Positions 1-7,430 are shown, numbered from the stretch's first letter. The stretch is DNA of 18,102 nucleotides from Caulobacteraceae bacterium (GCA_947501315.1 CANMXH010000019.1:1-18102); one strand, 5' to 3'. The notes: generated from the letters alone by a model not told the origin. Translations and numbers: made by a program.

Positions 1-332
1 CGCAGAATGGCGGCGGCGGTGAACTGCTTGCTGACCGAGGCCAGGCGGAAACGCGAGTTCAGGGCCAGCGGCGTGCGGAGGCTCCGGTTGGCGAAGCCGT
101 GGACCTGCCGGTACAGCACCTCGTCGCCCCGCGCGACCAGCACCCCTCCGGTGAACTGGCCCGAACGGCCCCACCGATTGAGCTGTTCCGTCAGCTGCGG
201 CAGGGACTCGACCACCACCAGCGGAGGTCGCGGCGGAACGGACTCGGGAGCCGCCGCCGTTTGGCCGGGTCTGACCCCCGGCCAGACCACAAGGCCCGCG
301 ACGAGCAAGACCAGGATCGCAATGACCGCCAT
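1..332 (-). CDS. Serine hydrolase, beta-lactamase/penicillin-binding-protein fold, N-terminal part
   Basis: Partial gene: the 5' end is inside the window and the rest lies beyond the left edge. About 110 residues are visible. Residues 1-17 are a hydrophobic anchor or signal segment (MAVIAILVLLVAGLVVW). A Pro/Ala-rich linker follows, then a domain start with FTGGVLVARGDEVLY and the box ASVSKQFTAA, where S99-V-S-K102 fits the SxxK active site of the class C beta-lactamase/DD-peptidase family. Members are exported esterases, peptidases or beta-lactamases, so the substrate cannot be named. Two starts are possible: ATG at 332, or an in-frame TTG at 377 that adds VPRKSGGHPR and gives a more basic n-region. 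Neither has a strong ribosome binding site. With the TTG start it begins 4 nt after the era stop, so it may be co-transcribed with era. recO often occupies this place in alphaproteobacteria. Family is likely; exact role unknown. Confidence 0.75.
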   Translation of the reverse strand, partial: MAVIAILVLLVAGLVVWPGVRPGQTAAAPESVPPRPPLVVVESLPQLTEQLNRWGRSGQFTGGVLVARGDEVLYRQVHGFANRSLRTPLALNSRFRLASVSKQFTAAAIL

Positions 333-381
333 AGCCAGCCGGGGATGTCCCCCGGATTTTCTGGGAACGACGAACAACGGT

Positions 382-1329
382 CTAGACGTCGAAATCCAGC
401 CCGAACTGGGCGTAGAGGGCTCGAGAATCCTGCCATTTCGGGTCGACCTTGACCGTGATGAACAGGTGCACGGGCCGGTCCAGCAGTTCGGTCAGTTCCT
501 CGCGCGACTTCTGGCCGATCCATTTCAGGGTCTGGCCGCCCTTGCCCAGCACGATGGGCCGCTGGCTCTCGCGCTCGACATAGATGATCTGTTCGATCCG
601 GGCCGAGCCGTCGGCCTTGTCCTCGAAGGCCGTGGTTTCTACCGCCGCGGAATAGGGCAGTTCCTCATGGACCCGCAGATAGACCTTCTCGCGCGTGATC
701 TCGGCCGACAGCACCCGCATCGGCACGTCGGCCGACTGATCCTCCGGATAGAGCCAGTGCCCCGCCGGCATAGACCGGGCCAGCCGCTGCTTGAGATCGT
801 CGACCCCGTCCCCGCTCAGGGCCGAGATTATATAGACCTCGGAATAGACGCCGGTTTCGAACATCGCATGCGACAGGGCAAGCAGGGTGTCCCGGCGCAT
901 GCCGTCGATCTTGTTCAGCGCCAGGATGACCTGGGTGTTCGAGGCCTTGAGGTTGGCGATGATGGTCTCGGTGTCCTCGGCCGAGCGCCGGTCGGCGGCC
1001 TGGCCTTCCTTGCCCTCGGAGGCAATATGGGAGGCAGCGTCGATCAGGTGGACGACCACATCGGCATCCGAGGCCCCGCCCCAGGCCGAGGCGACCATGG
1101 CGCGGTCCAGCCGGCGACGGGGTGTGAAGATGCCGGGGGTGTCCACCAGCACGATCTGGGCATTCCCCTCGATCGCGATGCCGCGCACCGGGAAACGGGT
1201 GGTCTGGACCTTTTGCGTGACGATCGAGACCTTGGTTCCGGTCAGCCGGTTGACCAGCGTGGACTTGCCCGCATTCGGCGCGCCGATGATGGCGGCAAAG
1301 CCGGCCCGCTGGTTTTCTGTATCGGTCAA
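382..1329 (-). CDS. era: GTPase Era, 30S ribosome assembly factor
   Basis: A 315-residue protein of normal Era length. It binds 16S rRNA and assists late maturation of the 30S subunit at the inner face of the membrane. The GTPase boxes are all present: G1 GAPNAGKS at 16-23, G3 DTPG at 63-66, G4 NKID at 139-142 and G5 SAL at 169-171. A C-terminal KH RNA-binding domain carries GKGG at 262-265. A small oddity is FPVRG at 46-50, where many Era proteins have FRVRG. The start is TTG at 1329, overlapping the rnc stop as TTGA (1326-1329), which implies translational coupling behind rnc. No other in-frame start would fit the conserved N-terminus. The lepB-rnc-era order is the usual one in proteobacteria. 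Confidence 0.97.
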   Translation of the reverse strand: MTDTENQRAGFAAIIGAPNAGKSTLVNRLTGTKVSIVTQKVQTTRFPVRGIAIEGNAQIVLVDTPGIFTPRRRLDRAMVASAWGGASDADVVVHLIDAASHIASEGKEGQAADRRSAEDTETIIANLKASNTQVILALNKIDGMRRDTLLALSHAMFETGVYSEVYIISALSGDGVDDLKQRLARSMPAGHWLYPEDQSADVPMRVLSAEITREKVYLRVHEELPYSAAVETTAFEDKADGSARIEQIIYVERESQRPIVLGKGGQTLKWIGQKSREELTELLDRPVHLFITVKVDPKWQDSRALYAQFGLDFDV

Positions 1330-2042
1330 ATCACGCCTTCACGCTGCAGCAGGCCGATTGCGGCCGCCTTCTCCGCGTCCTGACGCGATCGGCCTTGCGC
1401 GGTCAAGGGCGGATATCCGGCAACGCTGGCTTCGACGGTGAAGGTGGGGGCATGGTCCGAGCCACTCCGCTCCACGATCCTGTAGGCCGGCAGGGGCTTT
1501 CCAAGCCCCAGGGCCCACTCCTGCAGAGCGGATTTCGGATTGGTCAGGGATTTTTCCGGAGGGGCGGCCAACTCGGTCTGCCACGCCGTCTCGAACACCG
1601 TCCGGACCGCATCGAAACCGCCGTCCAGCCAGACCGCCGCCAGCAAGGCCTCCATCGCGTCACCCAGCACACCCTCGCGCCGCCGGCCGCCCTGTTTGGC
1701 CTCACCCGGGGACAGCCGCATGGCATCGCCGACCCCGAGGGCCTCAGCCACGCGGGCGCAGGCCGCCTTGTCGACCAGGGCATGAAGACGCGAGGACATC
1801 TCGCCTTCGTTGGAGCCCGGGAAGTCGCGCACCAGCCGGTCGGCGACCAGAAGGCCCAGCACCCGGTCGCCCAGGAACTCAAGTCGCTGATTGTCAGCGA
1901 ACGGCCGGCCCCGCGCATCGCGATCAGCCCCCTCCCCCACGCTGGCGTGCGTAAGGGCGAGGTCCAGCAAACCCGGGTCCCGGAAGTCGTGGCCGAGGCG
2001 GCGGCGAAGCGCCTGTACAGCCTCGGCCCGTCTGTCAGCCAT
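1326..2042 (-). CDS. rnc: Ribonuclease III
   Basis: A 238-residue double-strand-specific endoribonuclease that processes rRNA precursors and structured mRNAs. The catalytic domain carries the signature RLEFLGDRVL, with E55 and D59, and the second acidic pair D128 and E131 in GDAMEALLAA. A C-terminal double-stranded RNA-binding domain spans about 169-236 (NPKSALQEWA, then QDAEKAAAIGLL). I place the start at ATG 2042, which shares one base with the lepB stop (TGATG). Reading on upstream in frame would only add residues antisense to the lepB end and outside the family. Coupled upstream to lepB and downstream to era, so the three are very probably one transcript. All key acidic residues are intact. 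Confidence 0.97.
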   Translation of the reverse strand: MADRRAEAVQALRRRLGHDFRDPGLLDLALTHASVGEGADRDARGRPFADNQRLEFLGDRVLGLLVADRLVRDFPGSNEGEMSSRLHALVDKAACARVAEALGVGDAMRLSPGEAKQGGRRREGVLGDAMEALLAAVWLDGGFDAVRTVFETAWQTELAAPPEKSLTNPKSALQEWALGLGKPLPAYRIVERSGSDHAPTFTVEASVAGYPPLTAQGRSRQDAEKAAAIGLLQREGVI

Positions 2043-3289
2043 CAGTCGAGAACTGTGAAGAACCGGCTCGGTTGGACCTTGGTGAACCAGGTGACCGGAT
2101 TCCACAGCGAGGCACCGGGCTTCCAGGAGAACAGGATGATTTCGGCCTTGCCGATCAGGTTCTCGGCCGGGACGAAGCCCACGCCGACCGACTGGTCATA
2201 GCGGCTGTCCTGGGAGTTGTCGCGGTTGTCGCCGATCATGAAATAGTGGCCGGCCGGAACCTCGAACATCGGGGTATCGTCCGAGATATTGCCCGGGCCC
2301 CAATCCTGGATGTTGATCTCGCGGCCCTCGGGCAGGGTTTCGCGCAGCTTGATGGTCTGCTGGGTCCCGTACAGGGTCTGGACATCCTCGCGGCTCAGTT
2401 CGACGTCCGGCACCGCAGCACCATTGATGAACAACACATTGTTGATCATCTGGATGCGGTCGCCGGGCAGGCCGATCAGGCGTTTGATGTAGTCCGTCTT
2501 GTTGTCGCGCGGCAGTTTGAACACGACGATGTCGCCGCGCCGGGGCTCTTCGCTGACGCCCGGCAGCATGATCCGGCCATTGAAGACCGGGGGGCTGAAC
2601 GGGATCGAGTGTTTCGAATAGCCGTAGCTCCATTTCGACACGACGATGTAGTCGCCCTCGTAGAGGTTCGGCTCCATCGAGGCCGACGGAATGGTGAAGG
2701 GCTGGAACAGCACCACACGCAGGACCAGGGCGATCAGCAGCGCGAAGAAGATCGTCTTGATGATCTCCATGGTCTCGCTGCCGGAGCCCCCCTTTGAACT
2801 GCTCTGCTTTCCAGAGCCGCGGGCATAGGCCGGGGTCGAACCGACCTCTTCGGACGGGGCGTCGCCGGAGTCGCTCCATACCGGCGGCTTCGTTGCGGCG
2901 GCCACAGCCGCAACTGCGACTGCTGCAGCGGCAGCCGGAGCCGCGTGGTCATCATGACCGGGAGCCGGGGCGGCATGTCCGTGGTCGTCATGACCGTGGG
3001 CTTCGGGGGCAGCATGGCCATGGTCGTCGTGGCCATGAGCCGGTGCGTCGTGGCCGTGGTCGTCGTGACCGTGGGCTTCGGTGGCAGCATGACCATGATC
3101 GTCGTGGCCATCGGCCGGTGCGTCGTGGCCGTGGTCGTCGTGACCCTCGGCTTCGGGGGCAGCATGGCCATGGTCATCATGCCCATGGGTCGGCGCTGCG
3201 TGGCCGTGGTCATCGTGACCGTGACCCGCGCCGTCGCCGTGTCCCCCGCCATGACCGTGATCGTCGTGCGGCTTGTGCTCGTCGCTCAT
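2042..3289 (-). CDS. lepB: Signal peptidase I with a long His/Asp-rich repeat extension
   Basis: A 415-residue protein whose C-terminal ~240 residues are a complete signal peptidase I, which cleaves signal peptides from exported proteins on the outer face of the inner membrane. A single transmembrane helix spans about 176-196. The catalytic Ser box PSASMEP holds S204, the general base K269 lies in YIKRLIGLPGD, and the box GDNRDNSQDSR spans 353-363. Residues 1-118 are extraordinary: 33 His plus many Asp, in repeated GHDDHGH units at 24, 36, 49, 61, 74, 86, 99 and 111. An Ala-rich stretch (116-132) and a flexible Ser/Gly linker (136-172) lead into the helix. One helix implies a cytoplasmic N-terminus, so the His domain should be cytosolic. 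The start is ATG 3289, with a GGGGGA about 10 nt upstream. An internal ATG at 2770 (M174) would give a 242-residue enzyme of standard length, so two forms are conceivable. The metal-binding role is inference. Confidence 0.95.
   Translation of the reverse strand: MSDEHKPHDDHGHGGGHGDGAGHGHDDHGHAAPTHGHDDHGHAAPEAEGHDDHGHDAPADGHDDHGHAATEAHGHDDHGHDAPAHGHDDHGHAAPEAHGHDDHGHAAPAPGHDDHAAPAAAAAVAVAAVAAATKPPVWSDSGDAPSEEVGSTPAYARGSGKQSSSKGGSGSETMEIIKTIFFALLIALVLRVVLFQPFTIPSASMEPNLYEGDYIVVSKWSYGYSKHSIPFSPPVFNGRIMLPGVSEEPRRGDIVVFKLPRDNKTDYIKRLIGLPGDRIQMINNVLFINGAAVPDVELSREDVQTLYGTQQTIKLRETLPEGREINIQDWGPGNISDDTPMFEVPAGHYFMIGDNRDNSQDSRYDQSVGVGFVPAENLIGKAEIILFSWKPGASLWNPVTWFTKVQPSRFFTVLD
2936..3220 (-). repeat. 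In-frame tandem repeat, 75-bp higher-order unit, inside lepB
   Basis: The DNA encoding LepB residues 24-118 is a tandem array. On the plus strand, 75-bp units occupy 2981-3055, 3056-3130 and 3131-3205, with a half unit at 2945-2980 and a partial one after 3206. The first two full units differ at about 6 of 75 positions; the third differs from the first at about 12. Each 75-bp unit consists of two related half units of 36 and 39 bp, matching the 12/13-residue alternation in the protein. All period changes are multiples of three, so gain or loss of units keeps the frame. Confidence 0.9.
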
Positions 3290-3336
3290 TGTGAATCTGT
3301 CCCCCAGCCGCTGTCCGCGGTCTTTGCGGAGAAATC

Positions 3337-3363
3337 GGTATAACGTGATTAAGATATCGGCAA
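3337..3363 (-). promoter_or_regulatory. Candidate sigma-70-type promoter for lepB-rnc-era
   Basis: On the minus strand, TTGCCG (3358-3363) and TATACC (3337-3342) are separated by 15 nt and lie about 48 nt before the lepB start. The -35 box sits in the last codons of acpS. The spacer is short for E. coli but compatible with the loose spacing of alphaproteobacterial housekeeping promoters. It would let lepB-rnc-era be transcribed apart from the upstream biosynthetic genes. Prediction by eye only. Confidence 0.4.
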
Positions 3364-3750
3364 GGCTTCGATCACCACGAAGGCAAGTGCGTAGGGGTGC
3401 TCGTCACTGAGCGTCAGATGTATCCGGGCTTCATGACCGGTTGGTGTCAATCTGGCCAGGTGGTCTGCGGCGTGACCGGTCAGGGCCAGCGTCGGTTGGC
3501 CCGTGGGCAGGTTCACGACCCCCATGTCGCGCCAGTAGACGTCCCGCCGCATGCCGGTGCCCAGCGCCTTGGCACAGGCCTCCTTGGCCGCGAACCGTTT
3601 CCCGTAGCTCCAGGCCGGGTCCGGCTTCCGGTCCGACCGGTTCCGTTCGATATCCGTGAAACACCTCTGTTTGAAGCGCTCACCGAACCGGTCCAGCGAG
3701 GTCTGGATCCTGCGAATGTCGCAAAGATCCGTGCCGACGCCGATGATCAC
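3349..3750 (-). CDS. acpS: Holo-[acyl-carrier-protein] synthase
   Basis: A 133-residue phosphopantetheinyl transferase, normal for the AcpS family. It moves 4'-phosphopantetheine from coenzyme A onto the serine of apo-ACP and so activates fatty acid synthesis. The N-terminal MIIGVGTDLCDIRRI contains metal ligand D8. The second hallmark is KRFAAKEACAKALGTG with E57. The start is GTG at 3750, overlapping the pdxJ stop as GTGA (3747-3750). Reading further upstream only enters antisense pdxJ sequence. Translation is therefore probably coupled to pdxJ. The pdxJ-acpS pair is conserved in many proteobacteria. C-terminal residues HPYALAFVVIEAL are typical of the family's last strand. Confidence 0.96.
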   Translation of the reverse strand: MIIGVGTDLCDIRRIQTSLDRFGERFKQRCFTDIERNRSDRKPDPAWSYGKRFAAKEACAKALGTGMRRDVYWRDMGVVNLPTGQPTLALTGHAADHLARLTPTGHEARIHLTLSDEHPYALAFVVIEALPIS

Positions 3751-4514
3751 GAGACCGCAACCGGGGCCCGGGCGCCATCCATAAGGGCCCGCATGCGCGC
3801 GATAGCCGGACCCAGGCCAACGAAAATTGCCTCGCCGATAAGAAAATGGCCGATATTCAGTTCCGCGACCTCGGGTATGGCGGCGATCGCCTGTACGGTT
3901 TGATAGTCGATCCCGTGCCCCGCGTGGACCTCGAGGCCCAGGGCGGCGGCGTGGGCGGCACCCGCCTTGAGAGCAACGAGTTCCCTTTCCGCCTCGTCGT
4001 CCCGGCCTTCGCGCACGGCGTCGCAATAGGCACCGGTGTGCAGTTCGACCACGGCCGCGCCGGTCCGATGGGCAGCGTCGATCTGGTCCGGTTGGGCTCC
4101 GATGAACAGCGACACGCGCGCCCCGGCCTCATTCAGCCTGCCGACGAAGGGGGTGATCCAGTTATGGCCGCCGACGACGTCGAGCCCGCCTTCAGTGGTC
4201 CGCTCCTCCCGCTTCTCGGGCACAAGGCAGACGGCATGGGGACGATGATGCAGGGCGATACCGAGCATTTCCTGCGTCACGGCCATCTCCAGGTTCAGGG
4301 GACGCGACTGGTCGCGGAGCAGGCCGGACAGGCTGGCGATATCCGCGTCGGAGATATGCCGGCGGTCCTCACGCAGGTGGGCGGTGATGCCGTCGGCCCC
4401 CGCGGCCAGGGCCTCCTGAGCCGCCCTTACGGGGTCTGGAGATTGCCCCCCACGCGCATTCCGCACCGTTGCCACATGGTCAATATTGACGCCAAGTCTC
4501 AACTGCCCGGCCAT
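3747..4514 (-). CDS. pdxJ: Pyridoxine 5'-phosphate synthase
   Basis: A 255-residue TIM-barrel enzyme. It condenses 1-deoxy-D-xylulose 5-phosphate with 3-amino-2-oxopropyl phosphate to pyridoxine 5'-phosphate, the last ring-forming step of the DXP-dependent vitamin B6 pathway in the cytosol. Family motifs in order: VNIDHVATVRNARG at 9-22 (H13), TAHLREDRRHI at 44-54 (H46, R48), E76 in NLEMAV, VPEKREE at 98-104, ELHTGAY at 157-163, HAGHG at 197-201, and ELNIGHFLIGEA near the C-terminus. The length is standard and no key residue is missing. The ATG start at 4514 lies 3 nt after the pyrE stop; the stop overlaps the acpS GTG. It is an inner member of the RSH-pyrE-pdxJ-acpS run. Confidence 0.97.
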   Translation of the reverse strand: MAGQLRLGVNIDHVATVRNARGGQSPDPVRAAQEALAAGADGITAHLREDRRHISDADIASLSGLLRDQSRPLNLEMAVTQEMLGIALHHRPHAVCLVPEKREERTTEGGLDVVGGHNWITPFVGRLNEAGARVSLFIGAQPDQIDAAHRTGAAVVELHTGAYCDAVREGRDDEAERELVALKAGAAHAAALGLEVHAGHGIDYQTVQAIAAIPEVAELNIGHFLIGEAIFVGLGPAIARMRALMDGARAPVAVS

Positions 4515-4517
4515 ACC

Positions 4518-5117
4518 TCAGGCCTTCGCCAGCCGACGGCTGCCGGGATCCTCGACCGGCAGGGCCGCCAATTCGGGCGGCAGGGTGTCGGCCGGATAGG
4601 CAGGAACATCCAGCGTCGCGAGCGCCACCAGTGGCACGCCGACATCGGCCCGTCCGCCCGAGCGATCTACGATACAGGCCGCCGCGACGACCGTTCCACC
4701 GGCTGCCCGGATCGCGGCGATACATTCGCGCGAGCTAAGTCCCGTGGTGACGATGTCCTCGACCATCACAACCTTCTGGCCCGGCTCGACATGGAAACCG
4801 CGCCGCAGTCTGAACTCGCCGCCCTCGCGTTCGACATACATCGACGGCACGCCCAGCCAGCGCGCGGTCTCATAGCCGGGGATGATGCCGCCGACGGCTG
4901 GCGAAATGGCCACGTCCACCGGCCCGACCGACGCGGTGATCTTCTCCGCCAGTGCCTTGCAAAGCCGCGCGCACCGCGCCGTGTCCATGAACACCAGGTT
5001 CTTCTGCAGGAAAACGGGGCTGTGCAGCCCCGAGGACAACACAAAATGCCCTTCACGAAGGGCACCGGCAGCGCGGAATTCGTCGAGTACGTCGTCTGAA
5101 GTCATACCGGGTGTCAT
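4518..5117 (-). CDS. pyrE: Orotate phosphoribosyltransferase
   Basis: A protein of up to 199 residues that joins orotate and PRPP to form orotidine 5'-phosphate in pyrimidine synthesis. The PRPP-binding loop VVMVEDIVTTG is at 116-126, with acidic pair E120-D121. The N-terminal half contains FVLSSGLHSPVF and ISPAVGGIIPGYETA, as expected for an OPRTase of the shorter, bacterial/archaeal type. Start choice: ATG 5117 (MTPGM...) or ATG 5105 four codons later; neither has a convincing Shine-Dalgarno. It begins 21 nt after the RSH stop and ends 3 nt before pdxJ, so it probably shares their transcript. The C-terminus EDPGSRRLAKA is ordinary. Confidence 0.95.
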   Translation of the reverse strand: MTPGMTSDDVLDEFRAAGALREGHFVLSSGLHSPVFLQKNLVFMDTARCARLCKALAEKITASVGPVDVAISPAVGGIIPGYETARWLGVPSMYVEREGGEFRLRRGFHVEPGQKVVMVEDIVTTGLSSRECIAAIRAAGGTVVAAACIVDRSGGRADVGVPLVALATLDVPAYPADTLPPELAALPVEDPGSRRLAKA

Positions 5118-5138
5118 AGCGACCGAAGCCGCAAGAGC

Positions 5139-7325
5139 CTAGCCCCGCGCCCGATCGACCGTATCCACCGACGGGTTGGTGCGAAGGGCCGCCATGATGG
5201 TGGTGGCATGTTTGGCGTCCTCGACTTCCATATCGATGTCGACGTCGAAGAAGTCCTGCTGTCGATGGCTCATGACCAGATTGATGATATTGCCGCCGGC
5301 TTCGCCGATCAGGGTTGTCACCTGACCCAGAACGCCGGGCGCGTTCATGATGGTCGCCCGGATACGGGCGGCGGCGACGGCTCCCTGCTCCGCCTCGGGC
5401 GTCCATTGCAGATCCTGCCAGACCGAGTCGTCATCGGCGAAATTCACCAGTTGCTGACAGTCGATCGTATGGACCGTAAGCCCGGCCTCGGGCTCGAGGA
5501 TGCCGACGATCCGGTCCCCGGGCACCGGCGAGCAGCAGTGGCCGAAATGGACGCTGATACCCGGCGTCAATCCGCCGCCGCGCACGAACAGGCGCGCCTG
5601 TTCGTCGCCGATCCGTTTGCGACCGGGGCCGGCCCTGAGCCGACCTTTCAGCGCAGGGAACAGGGTCTCGCCAACCTTGGCGGCGGATACCCGCCCGCGT
5701 CCGATGGCCTCGTACAGGTCATCCTCCGAGGCGAAGGCGAAGGTCTCCAGCATGGCCTTCAGGGACACCTCGGCCAGGGCCTTGCCGGCGCGCGAGAGGG
5801 TCTGTTCCAGGGTCGCACGGCCCAGTTTCTGGAATTCGCCGCGTTCCGAAGTGCGGATATGGCGCCGGATCGCCGACCGTGCCCGCCCGGTGATGGTCAG
5901 GGAGCGCCAATCTGCGGGAATCTCCCGCTTGGCTCCCCGCACGATCTCGACCACGTCGCCGTTCTGCAGCTGGGTCCGCATCGGCTTGAGCTCGCCATTG
6001 ACCTTGACCCCCACCGCCGTGTCCCCGACCTCGGTGTGGACCGCATAGGCGAAGTCCAGCGCCATGCCGCCGCGCGGCAGGGTGATCAGGGATCCCTTGG
6101 GCGTGAACACGAACACCTGCTCGAGATACATCTCCAGCTTGGCGTGCTCGACCCAGTCCTCCCCGCCCTCGCCGTGCTCGATCACCTGAACAAGATGGCG
6201 CAGGTTCTGTAGCGGATCACGGCCGCCGTCCTGCTCCATGGCCTCCTTGTCGAAGCCGTAGGACTTGTTCTTGTAGGCCCAGTGCGCCGCGACCCCGTCC
6301 TCGGCCACCCGGTCCATCGCCTCGGTCCGGATCTGCATCTCGATGCGCAGGCCCGACGGGCCGACGACGGTCGTGTGCAAGGATCGGTAGTTGTTCGACT
6401 TGGGTGTGGATATGAAGTCCTTGAACCGCTCGGGCACCATCGGCCAGGCGCGATGGATCACTCCGAGCGCCCGGTAACAGTCGTCCTCGGCCTCGACGAT
6501 GACCCGGAAGCCATAGATGTCGGAGAGGGACGAAAAGCCGACAGACTTGCGCTGCAGCTTGCGCCAGATCGAATACGGCGTCTTCTGGCGGCCGAACACC
6601 TGGGCCCTGACCCCTGCCTCCCGCAGCACCCGCTCGACCTCGCGCGACACGCCGTCGATGGCGCGCCCGTGCTCCAGCTTAAGCGCCTCGAGCCGCCGCT
6701 CGATCGCGGTCCGGGCCGTAGGGTTCAGATGCTCGAAGGCCAGCTCTTCCAGCTCGGAGGCGATCGAATGGATGCCGATCGACCGGCCCAGCGGGGCATA
6801 GACCTCCAGCGTCTCGCGTGAGATGCGCTCGCGCTTCTCCGGCTTTACGTATTTCAGCGTCCGCATGTTGTGCAGACGGTCGGCCAGTTTCACCAGCAGG
6901 ACACGCACGTCCCTGGAGATGGCGAGGATGAATTTGCGCAGGTTCTCGGCCTGGCGCGTGTGCTCGGCCTGAAGCTCCAGTCGCGACAGCTTGGTCACGC
7001 CCTCGACCAGAGAGGCGACCTCCTCCCCGAACCGCTCGGCGATGTCGTCGCGGGTGGCGGAGGTGTCCTCGACCACATCATGCAGCAGGGCGGTGACGAT
7101 GGTCGCCGTGTCCAGCCGATAGTCGGTCAGAATGCCCGCCACCTGGATCGGATGGGCGAAATAGGGATCGCCGGAGGCCCGCAACTGCGAGCCGTGCATC
7201 TTCATCGCATAGACATAGGCGCGGTTCAGCAGCGCCTCGTCCGCGGTGGGATCATAGGCGCGCACAGCCTCGACCAGTTCGAACTGGCGCAGCACCCTGG
7301 AGCGGGGATGGGGGTCCGGGTCCAC
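5139..7325 (-). CDS. spoT: Bifunctional (p)ppGpp synthetase/hydrolase (RSH; SpoT/RelA type)
   Basis: A 728-residue stringent-response enzyme that makes and degrades (p)ppGpp. The HD hydrolase domain (about 35-195) keeps its metal-site residues: H58 in YFAHPI, H82-D83 in HDVVEDT, and D149 in LADRLHNMRTLKYV. The synthetase domain (about 240-355) contains RFKDFISTPKSNNYRSLHT. RFKD at 300-303 is the RxKD form found in bifunctional enzymes, not the EXDD form of synthetase-only RelA. A TGS domain lies at about 404-463 (VFVFTPKGSLITLPRG). A conserved Cys box HFGHCCSPVPGD is at 593-604, and an ACT domain at about 654-726. Both activities should be intact. The start is probably GTG 7325; GTG 7295 before LRQFELVEA is an alternative. 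The frame stays open upstream but has no further ATG, GTG or TTG. The usual single RSH of alphaproteobacteria is variously named spoT, rel or relA. Confidence 0.96.
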   Translation of the reverse strand: MDPDPHPRSRVLRQFELVEAVRAYDPTADEALLNRAYVYAMKMHGSQLRASGDPYFAHPIQVAGILTDYRLDTATIVTALLHDVVEDTSATRDDIAERFGEEVASLVEGVTKLSRLELQAEHTRQAENLRKFILAISRDVRVLLVKLADRLHNMRTLKYVKPEKRERISRETLEVYAPLGRSIGIHSIASELEELAFEHLNPTARTAIERRLEALKLEHGRAIDGVSREVERVLREAGVRAQVFGRQKTPYSIWRKLQRKSVGFSSLSDIYGFRVIVEAEDDCYRALGVIHRAWPMVPERFKDFISTPKSNNYRSLHTTVVGPSGLRIEMQIRTEAMDRVAEDGVAAHWAYKNKSYGFDKEAMEQDGGRDPLQNLRHLVQVIEHGEGGEDWVEHAKLEMYLEQVFVFTPKGSLITLPRGGMALDFAYAVHTEVGDTAVGVKVNGELKPMRTQLQNGDVVEIVRGAKREIPADWRSLTITGRARSAIRRHIRTSERGEFQKLGRATLEQTLSRAGKALAEVSLKAMLETFAFASEDDLYEAIGRGRVSAAKVGETLFPALKGRLRAGPGRKRIGDEQARLFVRGGGLTPGISVHFGHCCSPVPGDRIVGILEPEAGLTVHTIDCQQLVNFADDDSVWQDLQWTPEAEQGAVAAARIRATIMNAPGVLGQVTTLIGEAGGNIINLVMSHRQQDFFDVDIDMEVEDAKHATTIMAALRTNPSVDTVDRARG

Positions 7326-7401
7326 TTGGGGCCGCGGCCCGCCGGGATCATTCAGATTGGCGGGTTCAGGCGTCGGCGCGGGCTGCCGCGCCGGCAGGAT
7401 A

Positions 7402-7430
7402 GTGATACCGTTGGCGGATTCCGCCGTCAG
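7402..7430 (-). promoter_or_regulatory. Candidate promoter for the RSH-pyrE-pdxJ-acpS run
   Basis: On the minus strand, CTGACG (7425-7430) and TATCAC (7402-7407) are separated by 17 nt in the 101-nt rpoZ-RSH spacer. The -35 match is five of six to TTGACG. A small inverted repeat GGCGG-ATT-CCGCC (7413-7425) sits in the spacer, and a GC-rich stem-loop (7375-7392, 7-bp arms) lies between promoter and gene. Promoter function is a guess from consensus resemblance. Confidence 0.35.

Noticed and set aside
7..1383. Long plus-strand frame of 458 codons across era
   Set aside because: Antisense to era and the serine hydrolase, both of which have family motifs; high GC produces such mirror frames.
2936..3220. 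CRISPR array, because of regular repeats
   Set aside because: Units are contiguous and coding without unique spacers, and lie in frame inside lepB.
2734..3252. Minus-strand Met/Thr-rich frame inside lepB
   Set aside because: A shifted reading of the same tandem repeat; the His-rich frame continues into the catalytic domain and is the real one.
2945..3343. Plus-strand hydrophobic Val/Met-rich frame opposite the LepB His repeats
   Set aside because: It is the complement of the GHDDHGH repeat; periodicity is inherited from the coding strand and there is no ribosome binding site or family match.
3846..5099. Plus-strand frame of 417 codons across pdxJ and pyrE
   Set aside because: Antisense shadow; pdxJ and pyrE carry complete active-site motifs on the minus strand.
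5208..6212. Plus-strand frame of 334 codons inside the RSH gene
   Set aside because: Antisense to the TGS/ACT half of a clear RSH enzyme; no recognisable domain.
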